This document shows positions 8,801 to 18,622 of a stretch of DNA of 55,878 nucleotides, one piece after another. The DNA lies in assembly GCA_047971485.1 (NCBI GenBank), contig JBKDZR010000030.1, positions 1 through 55,878 of the forward strand. Direction: 5' to 3'. Both the position numbers and the translations under genes were made by a program. A model generated the notes under the pieces. That model did not search any database. It was not told the origin of the DNA and worked only from the letters and a program-made list of their open reading frames with translations. The stretch is from JBKDZR01 sp047971485. Its GTDB lineage: Bacteria > Pseudomonadota > Alphaproteobacteria > Rhodobacterales > Rhodobacteraceae. Numbering within the stretch: the stretch's first letter is position 1; each line of letters starts with the position of its first letter.

Positions 8801-9571
8801 ATGACCGGAACCGACATCCCCCAAACCGTTCGCATCGAACGGACCCGTCACGAAAATGTCCGCCGCCGTCAGCTGACCGTCACCGAGAAGACGATGCTCA
8901 CGCCGCACATGATCCGGCTGGTCCTGAGTGGTGACGAATTGCACGATTTCACCAGCCTTGCCCCGGATGACCACGTCAAACTGTTCTTCGCCGGGGCAAC
9001 GGGCGGCCCGGATGGCAAACCTGCCATGCGCGATTACACCCCGCGCCGCTGGTCGACCGAGGCCCGGACCCTGACCCTGGATTTCGCCGTGCATGAGGCC
9101 GGCCCCGCCACCGCCTGGGCCATCGCCGCCGAACCCGGTGACAGCGTCGAGATCGGCGGGCCACGCGGATCCCAGCGCGTGGTCGGCGCCACCAGCCTGC
9201 TGCTGATCGGAGATGAAACCGCCCTGCCGGCCATGGGCCGCTGGGTCGAGGACCTGCCCGATGGCTTCGAGGTGACAACGCTGGGCGCCGTGCCCGGCCC
9301 CGCCGATGAGCAAAGCTGGCAAAGCAAGGCCAACCACCGCGCCTTCTGGACCCATCGTCCCGTAGACCAGGCCGATGCGCCGGGTCCGCTGATGGACCTG
9401 CTGACCGCCGCCCCTCCGCGCCCGGACACGTTCGTCTGGATCGCAGCCGAGGCCTCGGTTGCGCGCGGGCTGCGGACCTGGCTGCTGGACAGTCACGGCC
9501 ATCCACTGACGATGATGAAGGCGCGTGGTTACTGGACGCGTGGAATGGCGGACACCACGGAAAGCTTCTGA
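8801..9571 (+). CDS. Siderophore-interacting FAD protein (ViuB/YqjH-like ferric reductase)
   Basis: A 256-residue flavoprotein of the siderophore-interacting family, which releases iron from ferric siderophores by NAD(P)H-dependent reduction in the cytoplasm. The FAD-binding pattern RDYTPRRW is at about residue 75, the C-terminal NAD(P)H domain begins with LLLIGDETALPA (about 135), and the end carries GYWTRGMADT like family members. The ATG at 8801 follows AGGAGA with 5-base spacing; the open frame extends further upstream without a better start. It is not obviously linked to neighbours: the upstream gene ends 206 bases earlier, and no siderophore receptor or transporter is nearby. Confidence 0.85.
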   Translation: MTGTDIPQTVRIERTRHENVRRRQLTVTEKTMLTPHMIRLVLSGDELHDFTSLAPDDHVKLFFAGATGGPDGKPAMRDYTPRRWSTEARTLTLDFAVHEAGPATAWAIAAEPGDSVEIGGPRGSQRVVGATSLLLIGDETALPAMGRWVEDLPDGFEVTTLGAVPGPADEQSWQSKANHRAFWTHRPVDQADAPGPLMDLLTAAPPRPDTFVWIAAEASVARGLRTWLLDSHGHPLTMMKARGYWTRGMADTTESF

Positions 9572-9593
9572 TCGGGGAGGGTGAGGGGACCTG

Positions 9594-9635
9594 TATAGCC
9601 TGACGCATTCAAAGGGGTCATGTCGTCAGGCTATA
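9594..9635. repeat. Perfect 12-bp inverted repeat after the siderophore-interacting gene
   Basis: TATAGCCTGACG (9594-9605) and CGTCAGGCTATA (9624-9635) are perfect inverse complements separated by 18 bases. The position 22 bases after a stop codon suggests a transcription terminator or processing hairpin, but no T-run follows. It lies at the left edge of the dispersed repeat region, so it might also be an element end. Confidence 0.6.
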
Positions 9636-9727
9636 AGGGTTTGACTTACGCCGAGACTGACCAGCCAGATGGTCAAATCAGCTTCCGTGACGATGCCGAC
9701 GGACATAAGGATCGACCGTTTGCGAAT

Positions 9728-9904
9728 GGCTGCTTTGCGGACAAAGTTGTCGTTGATCCCACCCCACCCCGGCGCGGGACAAGCCCGGAACGGGCGCCGC
9801 GCCATCACTGGGGCGGCCCACCGGTCTGGCGCTGGCGCGGCTTGCTCTGCTGGGGCAACGGTCAGAAGGGCCTCAAAGCGGTCATTCCCCAAGGCCATTG
9901 ATAT
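9728..9904. repeat. Dispersed repeat, copy A
   Basis: Four blocks here recur in the same order at 44365-44631. Bases 9770-9833 are identical to 44400-44463 (64 bp). Bases 9728-9760 match 44365-44397 with 4 differences, 9831-9851 match 44558-44578 with 1 difference, and 9869-9904 match 44596-44631 with 4 differences. Copy B carries about 95 additional bases between the second and third blocks. Read leftward, the last block encodes a similar peptide in both copies (FEALLT), so both may be remnants of one former gene. The region 9572-9946 has no intact gene. Confidence 0.75.
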
Positions 9905-9946
9905 GATCCCTGCTTTTGTGCGGGTCTGCCCGGGGGCGCGCGGCCG

Positions 9947-12900
9947 TCAGGGGGTGACGCGACCGTTGCGGAGCAGGGCCTTGCCCCATTCCGTCGGCTC
10001 ATCACGGCTGAAATCGGCCAGGGCGCGGGCGTGGCGGTCGGCCTCTTGCGGATCGTCTCGGTCCAGAGCAGCGGCGATGGCCAGGCGCCGGAACTGGAAA
10101 TGGTTGTGCCCGATCGCGTCGGCGGCCAGCAGGGCTTCGCCTTCGGCCAAAAGGGCCTCTTGGGCGGCCCCCGGTCCCAGCGCCAGCGCCAGAGATCCCA
10201 TGATCCAGGGGCCGATGAATTTCTCGGTGCCCAGGGTGCGGACCTCGTCCAGCGCGGTGTGCAGGATCGAGACGGCCTGGTCCCGGTCGCCGCGCAGATG
10301 GGCGATATGGCCCAGGGTTTCCGACAGGAAAGGGCGAAAGCGGCGGGCCTCGGTCGCTTCGACCAAGGCCAGCCCGCGCCGGGTTTCGTCTTCGGCCTCG
10401 GCCAGCTGTCCGGTCCAGGCCAGGACCCAACCGGCGGTCAGGCGCGAAACGATCTCGGCCCGGGAATGGCCGATGCTCTGGGCAAGATCCGCCGAAGCCA
10501 GGGCATCGGCCAGCGCGCCTTCCCAGTCCAGTGCATAGATCCGCACCGTGCCGCGCATGAACAGGTTCGCCGCTTTTACCCGGCTCAGCCCATGTGCCGC
10601 GCACAGCGCCAGGCAGGCATCGAACACCCCACGGGCCGATTGCATCCGGCCCTGTGCATACAGTGCATCACCCCGCCCCGACAGGGCCGCCGCCTTCAGC
10701 GCGGGGGCGTCCAGTGCCTCGGCCAGGGTCAGCGCTTCGCCATGGGCCGCCAGCGATCCCTTGAAGTTTCCGGTCGGGAACAGCAGGGCGCCGCGCAGAT
10801 AGAGCAGTTCCGACAATTCCGCTTTCAGCCCCTCGGCCCGGGCCGTGGTCTCGGCGGCTGCGCAGGTGCCCGAAGCCTCCGTCACCCGATCGGTCAATCG
10901 CATGGCGATGACCTGGCCGATCTGCGCCCGGACCCGTGTCGTCACATCGGCCGCGGGATGGGCCTGGGCTGTCTCGAACAGGGCTGCGGCATCGTTCGGG
11001 CGGTTGGCCTCATGGGCCGATTGTGCCTGACGCATGAGCAGAAGCAGGTCGATGGCCGGATCGGTGGCGTGGGGGCGCCCGGCGCCGGCCAGGCGGGTCG
11101 CTTCGGCATGGTCCATGGCCTGGGCGGCGGCCTGGGCGGCATCCAGATAGGCCTGGCGGTTTCCGGCGCGGCGATCCGTGCCAGGTGATCCGCGCTCAGG
11201 GCCGGATCGGTGCGGGCATACCACGCGGCCGCAGCGCGGTGAAAGGCGATGCGTTCATCCCTGAGCAACGTGGTGTAGATGCAATCGCGGATCAATGCGT
11301 GGTGAAAGGCCAGCCCGGCCCCGTCGCGTTGCAGGATGCGCCGGTCGATCAGCGCGACGGGATCATAATCGGGTGCCCCCAACAACGTTTGCAGCGCCCC
11401 CGGGGGCACCGTTTGGCCCAGAACCGCCGCAGCCCGTGCCGCGCGCCGGTCGGCCTGCCCCAGCAGATCGACCCGGGCCTGAATCAGCGTCTGGATCGAG
11501 GGGGGAACGCCGGACAGGGCGTCTTCCATCCCGTGGCGCAAAAGCTGTTCAAGATAAAGGGGATGGCCCTTGGATCGGGCGATGGCGGTGCCAATGTCAT
11601 TCTCGCTGCCCAGAATTGATCGGGCGACCAGACGGCATTCGGCCGGTGTCAGGGGGCCAAGGTCTATATTCCACGCGGGGGTCGGCCCGATTCCTGCCCG
11701 CCAGTCATCGTCCAGCATGTCGCCTTCGGTTCGGGTTGTTGCCACGATGATCAGCGGGATTTCCGCAGCCAGCCGGCACAGATGGGCCAGCAGGATCAGG
11801 GTCTGGCGTTCGGCCCAATGGGTATCTTCGACGGCGATGAGCAACGGTGTTTTCGCACTGGCCCCGCGCAGCAGGGCGGTCAGGGCCTCGGTTTCGCGTA
11901 GGGCACGGGATTCGGGCGGGGCGGCATCAACCAGCGCGGCCTCATCTGGGGTCAGCGGCTGGCCGGCCATGGTGCGCAACCAGATCGTGGCCGTCTCGGA
12001 CAGATCGGCCAGGGGCAGAAAGGCCTCGATCAACCGGGCCATGATCGAGATGCGCTGCGTGGTGCCGAAATCGAGAACGCGGACCATTTCCGCAGTCAGC
12101 CCCTGGTCCCGGGCCATGGCCAGCCACAGGCCAAGAAGCGAGGTCTTGCCAATTCCCGCCTCGCCACGCAGGATGATCAGCCGCCCGGATTTCTGGTCTG
12201 CCAGATCGTGCAGGACGGTGCGGAAAAAGCGCATCTCGCTTGACCGGCCGACAGGGGTCCAGGTTTCGCGCTCGTCCATGCCCAGGACCTGCCAGCTGCT
12301 GACGGGATCGTCGAACCCTTTCAGCATGTGATCGGCCGACCGTCCTGTCCGCAGCGCGGCGCCGCAGGCGGTGCGGACAGCGGTGGAAATCAGCGTTTCG
12401 CCGGGTTCGGCCGAGGCGGCCAGACGCGCGGCCAGGTTGACCGAGGCGCCGACGACGGACAGGACCCCGTCGGGATCGTTGCGCATGACCACCGGACCGC
12501 TGGCCAGCCCGATCCGCAGCCGCAACTCGACCCCGCGGTCTCGTCCGAGATCGGCCATCTTGTGGTGCAGTGCATGGCTCAGGCGCACGGCGCGCACGGC
12601 TTCGTCCCCATGGGCGTGGGGCGCACCGAATACGGCCATGACGGCATCGCCGATATGGCGTTCGACGGTGCCGCCTTCGCGTGCAGTTTCGCCGTCGATC
12701 AGGTCGAAGAAAGCGCCGATCAGATCAAAGGCTTCTTCCGCATCCAGCATCTGGGTGATCCGGGTCGACTCGACCAGATCGGCGAACAGGATCACCACAT
12801 TGCGCCGCTCGGTCACCGGGCTGTCCGCGTCACTGCCGGCGAAAAGGGCCAACAGCTTGCGCCGATGCCCAAGCGAGGTGATCCCGATCTCCTTCAGATC

Positions 12901-13005
12901 GGTATCGTCCAGCCGGCGCGCCAGGGTTGCGTCAATGTGATTGGCCTCGAACAGGCCGGCATATTCGGTCAGCTCGGCCCGTTTCAGAAGGTTGAAGATC
13001 GCCAT
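9947..13005 (-). pseudogene. Frameshifted class III adenylate/guanylate cyclase with SAM-like, AAA ATPase and TPR domains
   Basis: Two overlapping frames together read as one protein of about 1,020 residues. Residues 1-55 resemble a SAM domain. About 65-230 is a class III cyclase homology domain (VILFADLVEST, RHIGDAVMAVFG, VVGASVNLAARL). About 245-600 is an AAA-type ATPase with Walker A GEAGIGKTS and VEDTHWAE. The rest is helical TPR-like repeat. The frame is lost near 11158-11164, where GGTTTCC (GGAAACC on the coding strand) appears to lack one A; the upper frame then runs into nonsense to 10942 while the TPR part continues in another frame to 9947. This could be a true mutation or a sequencing error. 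The cyclase domain has Arg and Ala where substrate-specifying Lys and Asp usually sit, so nucleotide specificity is doubtful. Confidence 0.75.
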
Positions 13006-13014
13006 CGGCCGGTC

Positions 13015-14601
13015 CTATCGCAGCAGTGCCGTCGTCACCTTGTCGGCCTGTTCGAAACATTGCTCGTGCAGACCCGCGCCATTCGTCCAGCAGCCGGCGA
13101 AATAGACCCGGTTACCGGCCATGCCCTGATGTTTGTCCAACCCATCCTGGATGTCCAGCAACGTGTCGGTCATGACGGTGTGCCGGAACCAGGCGACGGC
13201 CTTGTCCGCATCCGGATCATCCGCCGCCATCGGTCCTCCATAGCCGGCCTGGCGCAGGCGCCGGTCCTCGGCGTGCTTGGGGGGCAGGCGCAGGACATTG
13301 GCGTCGGGGATCGGGACCTGGGGGTTCAGGGTGACGAAATAGATGGGCAGACCGAACAGATCGTAGCCGGGGTTCAGCGCGTCGTTGCGATGGCGGTTCT
13401 GGACATAGGTCATCTGATAGGGCTTCAGCCCGATGCCCTCGCGGATCATCACGTTATAGGCCCGCCAGGCATTGACATTCGCGGGCAGCACGCCGGTCCA
13501 GGTATGGGCGACGGCGCGGCTGACGGAATGCTGGATCTTGCCCAGGGTTTCGGCCATTTCCTCGCTCAGCAGGGGATCCGTGCCGTGGCGAAAGGCACTG
13601 AGCGCGTGATCGGCATGGTTGGCCATGACCACCGTATCCACCGTATCGACCGGCCCGGAACAACCGACCGGGGCGATCTGCACGGCTGGCCGGCCATTGG
13701 CGGTGGTGCCGGTGACCGTGGCCTGGAATCCATGCCGGATGGTTACGCCGCGTTCCTGCAACCAGTGACCAAGGGCGTCGATCCAGTCCTGGGATCCCTT
13801 GGTGAAATAGCGCCGATCCGGGCGGGCGGCCTTGCCATCCTGGCCCGCGCCATAGCCTTCCTGCAGGCGGTAATAGTTCATCACGCCGCGAAACGGCATG
13901 TGTTCGGGGCCGGTATCCGCGGCGAAATACATTGCCGCGATACGCGGCATCAGGAACAGCCGGACCACCTGATCCAGCAATTCGGGGCGAAACAGGGGGC
14001 TGGGACCGGACAGATGCCGCGCCCGAAAGCTTTCGACATAGCGTCGTGTGGACAGGCGCCACCAGGGCTGCTCGGTCTGGCCGGGGGCGAATTCCTCGGC
14101 GGCCTTGGCCATGAACAGATCCTCGGCGGCGCACAGGTCTTGGTGTGCAGGGCTTTGCAGCGAAAAGCGCAGGTCGAACACCCCCGCGTGGCGGCGCGCG
14201 GGGCCCTGTTCCGGGGTGCCCAGAAGATAGGCGTCATTGGTCCAGGTCTCGCGTCCGTCGGGGGTGAAGTAACAGATGGAATCCTCAAGCGGGCGCAGTT
14301 TGCCATCCTGGGGAAACCCTGGCGCGCAATAGCCGATATCCAGCATCGCCGCGCTGAGCAGCCTGTAGGCATTCAGATTGACATCGTTCACGCCCAGATC
14401 CGCCAGACGCTGAAAGGGCTGTGGCGCGGGCCCCCGGAAATCCGTGCCCAGCAGCACCTCGGCGGTGTCGGCATTCCCGCCCAGGGTTTCCGTCGCTTCA
14501 TAGACGGTAATCGCGCCGCCAAACCCCTTCTTGATCAGGCTATAGGCGACGGACAATCCCGAAATGCCGCCGCCGACGATACCAACCGAACCTGCTGTCA
14601 T
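13015..14601 (-). CDS. FAD/NAD(P)-binding oxidoreductase (amine oxidase-like)
   Basis: A protein of about 528 residues starting MTAGSVGIVGGGISGLSVAY, a classical GxGxxG FAD-binding Rossmann motif followed by an acidic strand end (VYEATETLGGNA). The C-terminal segment NRVYFAGCWTNGAGLHEQC matches the second FAD-contact motif of amine-oxidase/phytoene-desaturase-like proteins. I chose the ATG at 14601 with AGGA 8 bases upstream; an in-frame ATG at 14616 also exists. The gene ends 9 bases before the cyclase gene start and is probably its operon partner, giving a flavoenzyme plus signalling-protein pair. The substrate is unknown. Stop codon TAG. Confidence 0.75.
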   Translation of the reverse strand: MTAGSVGIVGGGISGLSVAYSLIKKGFGGAITVYEATETLGGNADTAEVLLGTDFRGPAPQPFQRLADLGVNDVNLNAYRLLSAAMLDIGYCAPGFPQDGKLRPLEDSICYFTPDGRETWTNDAYLLGTPEQGPARRHAGVFDLRFSLQSPAHQDLCAAEDLFMAKAAEEFAPGQTEQPWWRLSTRRYVESFRARHLSGPSPLFRPELLDQVVRLFLMPRIAAMYFAADTGPEHMPFRGVMNYYRLQEGYGAGQDGKAARPDRRYFTKGSQDWIDALGHWLQERGVTIRHGFQATVTGTTANGRPAVQIAPVGCSGPVDTVDTVVMANHADHALSAFRHGTDPLLSEEMAETLGKIQHSVSRAVAHTWTGVLPANVNAWRAYNVMIREGIGLKPYQMTYVQNRHRNDALNPGYDLFGLPIYFVTLNPQVPIPDANVLRLPPKHAEDRRLRQAGYGGPMAADDPDADKAVAWFRHTVMTDTLLDIQDGLDKHQGMAGNRVYFAGCWTNGAGLHEQCFEQADKVTTALLR

Positions 14602-14773
14602 GTCTTCTGTCCTCATGTTCCTTCGCGGACCTGCCCGGATGGGGCGGTCCGGAATCTTGTTCTTGTCAGGCGCACTGGAAATCATCCGGCATATCCGGCA
14701 CCAGTCCGCTGGCCCACTGCGTGACAGCCTTGGTCCTTTCCGTCATCGCAGCGCCCCCAAGGCGATGGTCGCG

Positions 14774-15150
14774 CTATCGTTGCCTCCAAGCACCCAGCAT
14801 GATGTTGAAAGGTGCCTGTGTCGAGGATGTATCCAGTGTTGCGATTATATGGCCATCAGGCGAGGCATTGTTGCCTTTTTGACCAGATGAGGGGGCACTG
14901 TTGACGATCTGCCTGAATCCAGCGGCCGTGGCGGCCACCAGTCCCACGGGCCGGTCGGAGCGGCGAAACACCCGCAACTGACCATGGGGCAGCGGGCGCA
15001 GGAACAGCGTCTTGACCCGGATATGATCGGGATCGCGATAGCCGGGGCTGTTCCGTACCAGCCAGAGGGCCGCGCCCTACCGGTCCGGACCTGCGGGGTG
15101 CGGGTGGCCAGCCGGGCCGGGGTGGATGGATCAAGGGCTTCTAGAACCAT
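14774..15150 (-). pseudogene. Frameshifted remnant resembling a toxin-activating acyltransferase (HlyC-like)
   Basis: No single frame covers this stretch, but two joined frames give a plausible protein of about 125 residues: a start at 15150 (MVLEALDPSTPARLATRT) followed, after a shift near 15065-15085, by ALWLVRNSPGYRD, then TLFLRPLPHGQLRVFRR and DRPVGLVAAT. The spacing of W, S-P-x-x-R, L-P-x-x-x-x-Q and P-V resembles RTX-toxin lysine acyltransferases. The C-terminal 40 residues do not match that family. It is short and broken, so probably dead. It is separated by 172 bases from the flavin oxidoreductase start and is followed by the promoter region of the FabI-like gene. The rest of 14602-15336 shows no other gene. 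The family call is tentative. Confidence 0.3.
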
Positions 15151-15336
15151 GGGATCTTTCTCGACGCAATCACCATAGCGGCTTGCCGGCCTTCGGCGAC
15201 CGGTTTGCCCGCGCGCCTTTGCCGCGCCTGCAGTGCTGGACGCTGCGGTGCAGAAATGTAGCTGTTACAATGTGGGGATACGCTTTGGGGTGTTGCCAAT
15301 GAACCTGTCCCTCTGTCGTCTGGGTTGGAGCCGAAG

Positions 15337-16101
15337 ATGTTTTCACTGAAAGGGCAAAAGGCCCTGGTTGTCGGGATCGCCAATGAACACTCGATTGCCT
15401 ATGGCTGCGCGCAGGCGCTGCGGCGGCAGGGGGCGGATCTGGCGATCACCTGGCTGAATGCCAAGGCTGAACCCCATGTGCGCCCGTTGGCCGAGGCGCT
15501 GGAGGCCGAGATCGTCGGGCCGCTGGATGTCACCTGCCCCGGCGAGATGGAGACGATCTTCGCCCGGATCGCCGGTCAGTGGGGCCGTCTAGATACGCTG
15601 CTGCATTCCATCGCCTTCGCGCCGCGCGCCGATCTGCACAGCCGGGTGATCGACAGTTCGGCCGATGGGTTCAAGCTGGCCATGGACATCTCGGTCCATT
15701 CCTTCCTGCGGATGATCCGCCTGGCCGAACCGCTGATGCCCGAGGGTGGGACCTGCATGGCCATGTCGTTTTTCGGGTCCAGCCGGGTCGTGCCCCACTA
15801 CAACATGATGGGGCCGGTCAAGGCGGCGCTGGAAAGCGCGGTGCGCTATGCGGCGACCGAACTGGGGGAACAGGGCATCCGCGTGCATGCGCTGTCGCCC
15901 GGGCCCTTGGCAACGCGGGCGGCCAGCGGGATCGACCATTTCGATGAACTGCTGCACAGCGCTGCCGAACGGACCCCCACCCATCACCTTGCCACGATTG
16001 AGGATGTCGGCGCGATGGCCGCTTTTCTCGCCTCTTCCGAAGCCAAGAACCTGACCGGGGGTGTCCATGACATCGACGGCGGGTATTCGATCACAGCATG
16101 A
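15337..16101 (+). CDS. Enoyl-ACP reductase FabI-like SDR
   Basis: A 254-residue short-chain dehydrogenase of the FabI type. The N-terminal cofactor motif VGIANEHSIAYG is the FabI-specific variant of the glycine-rich loop. The catalytic pair is Tyr-x6-Lys in PHYNMMGPVKAALES. The position of E. coli Tyr146 is Phe (SFFG). The C-terminus has IEDVGAMAAFLASSEAKNLTGG and DGGYSITA, as in FabI. GGAG 6 bases before the ATG at 15337 sets the start; a TTG at 15325 lacks a site. It heads an operon with DUF3141, MaoC-Pta and acetate kinase, so it is more likely a dedicated short-chain enoyl-CoA/ACP reductase than the housekeeping FabI. Confidence 0.85.
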   Translation: MFSLKGQKALVVGIANEHSIAYGCAQALRRQGADLAITWLNAKAEPHVRPLAEALEAEIVGPLDVTCPGEMETIFARIAGQWGRLDTLLHSIAFAPRADLHSRVIDSSADGFKLAMDISVHSFLRMIRLAEPLMPEGGTCMAMSFFGSSRVVPHYNMMGPVKAALESAVRYAATELGEQGIRVHALSPGPLATRAASGIDHFDELLHSAAERTPTHHLATIEDVGAMAAFLASSEAKNLTGGVHDIDGGYSITA

Positions 16102-16111
16102 GGTCTGCCCC

Positions 16112-18616
16112 ATGGTCAATGTCTTCGATCTTTTCGACCCCGCCCAATACGCTGGTGTGCCCCGTCCCGAGGCCGATACGCTGGACCTGATCGGGCGGAA
16201 CATGACGGCAGCCCAGGCCGAGCTGAGCGCCCGTTCGCGCACCGCCAACATCCTGTCTTCGGCCACGGCCAAGCACAGCACGCGGATTTCGGATGTCCAC
16301 TCGGCCCGCCTGCGCGAGGCGATGAAGGGGGCCGAGGCGCTGATGGCGCGCTTTCGGGCCCAGCAGGAAGAGGGCGGGCTGATCGCGGCATGGACTGCGT
16401 ATCAGCGCGATGCGGCCGAACGCGCAGTGCTGAGCGCGGACATCCTGCGCAAGCGCGGCGATATTTTCCTCAGCCATGAGGCGGCCGGCTGCCCCCCCGT
16501 TCTGGTCTATGACTATGACGTGGTGATGGACGGGGCGGATCTGCCCTTTCCGGCCAACTACATGCTGCTGCGCATCAAGCCGCCGCCGGGGGTTGAGGTG
16601 CTGGACTGGAAGCGGCCTTATATCATCATTGATCCGCGGGCCGGGCACGGGCCCGGTATCGGCGGGTTCAAGCCGGACAGTCAGGTGGGCGTGGCGCTGC
16701 ATGACGGCCATCCGGTCTATTTTGTCGCCTTTCGTCGGGCGCCGGAGCCGGGGCAATACCTGTCCCATGTTACCCGTGCCGAGGCCGCCTTCGTCCGTGA
16801 GGTGATGCGCCGCCATCCCGATGCGGCCCGGCCGGTGGTGACGGGCAATTGTCAGGGGGGCTGGGCGACCTTGCTGCTGGCCGCGACCAACCTGGACCTG
16901 ACCGGCCCCATCGTGATCAATGGCGCGCCGGTGGCCACCTGGGCGGGGACCGTCGGGCAGAATCCAATGCGCTATAATGCGGGTGTGCTGGGCGGCACCT
17001 GGATCCCGATGTTCCTGTCCGATCTGGGGGGAGGGATCTTTGATGGCGCCAATCTGGTGATGAACTTTGAGCTGCTTAATCCGGCGCGTACCCTGTTTCG
17101 CAAGTATACCGATCTTTTCCGTGATGCGGATACGGCCGAGCCGACCTTCCTGGAATTCGAACGGTGGTGGGGCGGGTACTTTCTGTTGAACGAGCCCGAG
17201 ATCCGCTGGATCGTCGAACAGCTTTTCGTCGGGAACCGCCTGGTCAAGAACGAGGCGCGGATCGAGCCGGGCCGCCCTGTCGACCTCAAGGCGATCCGCG
17301 CGCCGATCATCGTCTTTGCCAGCCATGGCGACAATATCACCCCGCCGCAGCAGGCGCTGAACTGGATCGCCGAAACCTATTCGGATGTGAACGAGATCCG
17401 CATTCGCGGCCAGCGCATTGTCTATATGGTGCATGACAAGGTGGGCCATCTGGGCATCTTCGTGTCCTCGCAGATTGCCCGCAGGGAACATTCCGAGGTG
17501 GCCTCGACGCTGAAGACAATCGAGGCCCTGGCCCCCGGTCTCTATGAAATGCGGATCGAGGATGTGATCGAAAGGGATGGCAAGAAGCACTTTACCGTCG
17601 GCTTCGCGGAACGCACGCTGGATGATATCCGTAAGTTGGATGACGGGGTTGACGATGAACGGCATTTCGCTGCGGTTGCGCGTGTGTCCGAGGTCCAGGC
17701 CCAGATGTATGATGCGTTGGTCCGGCCGGTGCTGAAAGCCCTGGTCACCGATAGCATGGCCGAATTCAGCCGTGCGGCCCACCCCCAGCGGATGGGTCGG
17801 GCCATGATGTCATCGCAGAACCCGGCGATGAAAACCGTTGAACAGGCTGCTGAGAACGTGCGCGAAAACCGGGTTCCGGTCGCGTCCGACAACCCATTTC
17901 TGGCGGCCGAGGCCCTGTGGGTGCAGGCCACGGAACAGGTGATCGACTTGTGGCGCGATACCCGTGACATGGCCTGTGAGCTGACCTTTTACAGCCTGTG
18001 GGGCACGCCCTGGGCGCGGGCCTTTGGACGCACCCACGAAGCGCGCCGGACCCTGGAGAACGGGGGCGAACTGCGCGGCCTGCCCGAGGTGGCCCAGGCG
18101 TTGTTCGCGATCGAACACGGGGGCTTTGCCGAGGCGGTGATCCGGATGCTGGTGCTGCTGGCCGAAAACCGCGGGCAGGTGCGCCGCGACCGGCTGGAAC
18201 GGTCATCGCGGGTGCTGACGCAGGATGAACCCTTCCGGTCGCTGGGGGCGCAACGGCGGGCGATGATCATCCATCAGCAGACGCTGATCGCCACCTATGA
18301 ACCCGCGCGCGCGATCGAGACCCTGCCGATCCTGCTGCCCGATCCGGCCGAACGGGCACTGGCGTTGAAGGTGGTGCAATTCGTGCCCGGCGTGATCGAC
18401 GAGATGTCCCCCCGGACCCTGTCGCTTTTGCAACGTTTTCATGAGGTTCTGGATCTGCCGCCGGTGACAGGCGACATTCTGGACGACCCGCTGGCCCGGC
18501 CCGAGACGGGGCTGGCGGTGCCGGTGCCGGTGGGCGATACCCGGGCCGAAGATTCCCCTGCGCCCCGTCTGCCCCGCCGCAGGCAGGACGCGGATGTCAT
18601 ACCGTCGAAAGGATAG
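16112..18616 (+). CDS. DUF3141 protein, PhaC-like alpha/beta hydrolase
   Basis: An 834-residue cytoplasmic protein recognised as the DUF3141 family. Its middle carries an alpha/beta-hydrolase core with a PHA-synthase-type lipase box, TGNCQGGW, placing Cys247 as nucleophile; Asp407 (SHGDNITPP) and His446 (KVGHLG) complete a Cys-Asp-His triad, as in polyhydroxyalkanoate synthases. The N-terminal 130 residues are helical; the C-terminal 350 residues have no recognised domain. The ATG at 16112 lies 10 bases after the fabI-like stop and 6 bases precede the next gene, so translation is coupled. It may transfer or hydrolyse 3-hydroxyacyl groups; this is inference from the triad and neighbours. Stop codon TAG. 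Confidence 0.82.
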   Translation: MVNVFDLFDPAQYAGVPRPEADTLDLIGRNMTAAQAELSARSRTANILSSATAKHSTRISDVHSARLREAMKGAEALMARFRAQQEEGGLIAAWTAYQRDAAERAVLSADILRKRGDIFLSHEAAGCPPVLVYDYDVVMDGADLPFPANYMLLRIKPPPGVEVLDWKRPYIIIDPRAGHGPGIGGFKPDSQVGVALHDGHPVYFVAFRRAPEPGQYLSHVTRAEAAFVREVMRRHPDAARPVVTGNCQGGWATLLLAATNLDLTGPIVINGAPVATWAGTVGQNPMRYNAGVLGGTWIPMFLSDLGGGIFDGANLVMNFELLNPARTLFRKYTDLFRDADTAEPTFLEFERWWGGYFLLNEPEIRWIVEQLFVGNRLVKNEARIEPGRPVDLKAIRAPIIVFASHGDNITPPQQALNWIAETYSDVNEIRIRGQRIVYMVHDKVGHLGIFVSSQIARREHSEVASTLKTIEALAPGLYEMRIEDVIERDGKKHFTVGFAERTLDDIRKLDDGVDDERHFAAVARVSEVQAQMYDALVRPVLKALVTDSMAEFSRAAHPQRMGRAMMSSQNPAMKTVEQAAENVRENRVPVASDNPFLAAEALWVQATEQVIDLWRDTRDMACELTFYSLWGTPWARAFGRTHEARRTLENGGELRGLPEVAQALFAIEHGGFAEAVIRMLVLLAENRGQVRRDRLERSSRVLTQDEPFRSLGAQRRAMIIHQQTLIATYEPARAIETLPILLPDPAERALALKVVQFVPGVIDEMSPRTLSLLQRFHEVLDLPPVTGDILDDPLARPETGLAVPVPVGDTRAEDSPAPRLPRRRQDADVIPSKG

Positions 18617-18622
18617 GCCGAC

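Noticed and set aside
9626..9898. Possible small gene on the minus strand in repeat copy A
   Set aside because: The peptide is only partly conserved in copy B, which has different flanks and insertions, so a repeat or remnant is a better reading than a working gene.
12328..14724. Long open frame on the plus strand (about 800 codons) across the cyclase and flavoenzyme genes
   Set aside because: It is antisense to two genes with clear domains, has a composition dominated by Gly, Arg and Gln, and shows no motif. Such frames are usual opposite GC-rich genes.
15337..16101. Calling this gene the housekeeping fabI
   Set aside because: Its operon partners are DUF3141, MaoC-Pta and AckA, and the position of E. 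coli Tyr146 is Phe, so a dedicated paralogue is more likely.
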